Below, one piece after another: positions 63,729-64,000 of a stretch of 64,000 nt of DNA (positions are counted from its first letter, which is position 1; each line of letters starts with the position of its first letter). Below the pieces are notes generated by a model. It ran no database searches and had not been told where the DNA came from. It worked only from the letters and a program-made list of their open reading frames with translations. Source of the DNA: a virus. The stretch covers positions 41,045 to 105,044 of IMG/VR virus record IMGVR_UViG_3300025626_000007; one strand, given 5' to 3'. Both the position numbers and the translations under genes were made by a program.

Positions 63729-64000
63729 TGAGAAAATATTTAGTAACAGGTGCGGCAGGATTCATCGGATCGCAATTATGTAACAGATTAAAACGAGAAG
63801 GTTATTGGGTTATTGGTATGGATAATTACAATGACCATTTGTATAGTCCCACACTGAAACATCATCGTGTCGAACATTTTGGTATTGATGTCCTGAATGT
63901 GGATCTTCGTGATGAAGAAGCGATGGACAATCTCATCGAAGGTATTAATCCCACGGATATTATTCACCTTGCAGCACATGCAGGTGTGCGTGATTCGTTT
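63728..64000 (+). CDS. NAD-dependent sugar epimerase (5' part, cut by window end)
   Basis: 91 codons visible, ATG overlapping the preceding TAA by one base. [13 protein letters not shown] holds the G-x-x-G-x-x-G NAD-binding motif (G8, G11, G14); [16 protein letters not shown] and [14 protein letters not shown] resemble UDP-glucuronate/UDP-glucose 4-epimerases of the extended SDR family. Supplies a nucleotide sugar, consistent with the glycosyltransferases encoded upstream. The catalytic YxxxK lies beyond the window. Confidence 0.8.
   Translation, partial: MRKYLVTGAAGFIGSQLCNRLKREGYWVIGMDNYNDHLYSPTLKHHRVEHFGIDVLNVDLRDEEAMDNLIEGINPTDIIHLAAHAGVRDSF

Noticed and set aside
1-64000. Cyanophage hallmark genes (psbA, psbD, photosynthesis-related) and lysogeny genes
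   Set aside because: None was seen on either strand, so neither a cyanobacterial host nor a temperate life style is claimed.

Overview
The window is a contiguous piece of a T4-like (myovirus) bacteriophage genome of the marine, cyanophage-like type. The evidence is a nearly complete set of T4 core genes in T4/cyanophage order, one coding strand throughout (every supported gene is on +), many 1- to 40-base gene overlaps, phage late promoters of the form TATAAATA, and long tail-fibre genes with the N-terminal domains seen in marine T4-like phages. No photosynthesis gene, integrase or lysogeny gene was seen, so the host cannot be named beyond 'bacterium, probably marine'. The two ends of the window cut through genes.

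Layout. (1) 1-29 kb: baseplate and fibre genes. They comprise gp8, a 1957-aa structural giant, three beta-repeat fibres, two paralogous proteins of 1020 and 1786 aa built largely from a Tyr/Phe-x-Gly/Arg-Asn/Asp tetrapeptide, and a small accessory insert (coiled-coil protein, glycosyltransferase, 2OG oxygenase-like). (2) 29-42 kb: neck, DNA packaging, tail and head genes gp13-14-15-16-17-18-19-20-67-(68)-21-22-23. gp14 carries an extra LamG-like domain. (3) 42-45.6 kb: a second tail-tube-fold protein, a second 2OG oxygenase-like protein, UvsY, a small protein, UvsW and a small acidic protein. (4) 45.6-64 kb: the early/middle replication block gp55-47-46-45-44-62-regA-43. Many accessory genes are inserted between its core genes: a cytidylyltransferase, a Mom-like GNAT protein, two tRNAs, a peroxiredoxin, a MazG-like pyrophosphohydrolase, a dCMP deaminase, a sulfotransferase, a cupin oxygenase, two glycosyltransferases, a DUF4338/DruA-like protein, a DUF262-HNH nuclease-like protein, a primase-like protein and a sugar epimerase.

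Regulation is readable. Structural genes sit behind TATAAATA boxes, expected to be read by host RNA polymerase with gp55, which is encoded here. Replication genes sit behind sigma-70 promoters that are mostly perfect TTGACA-17-TATAAT. Rho-independent terminators close the 22.7-24.7 kb fibre gene, gp19, gp23, the peroxiredoxin and the DUF262-HNH gene. The last two are fused to the promoters of gp44 and gp43.

The most unusual content is: the tetrapeptide-repeat protein pair; three genes resembling DNA-modification or defence families (Mom-like, DruA-like, DUF262-HNH) set among the replisome genes; the LamG insertion in gp14; and a scattered set of surface-glycan enzymes. Functional names rest on reading motifs and remembered family sequences; no database search was possible.
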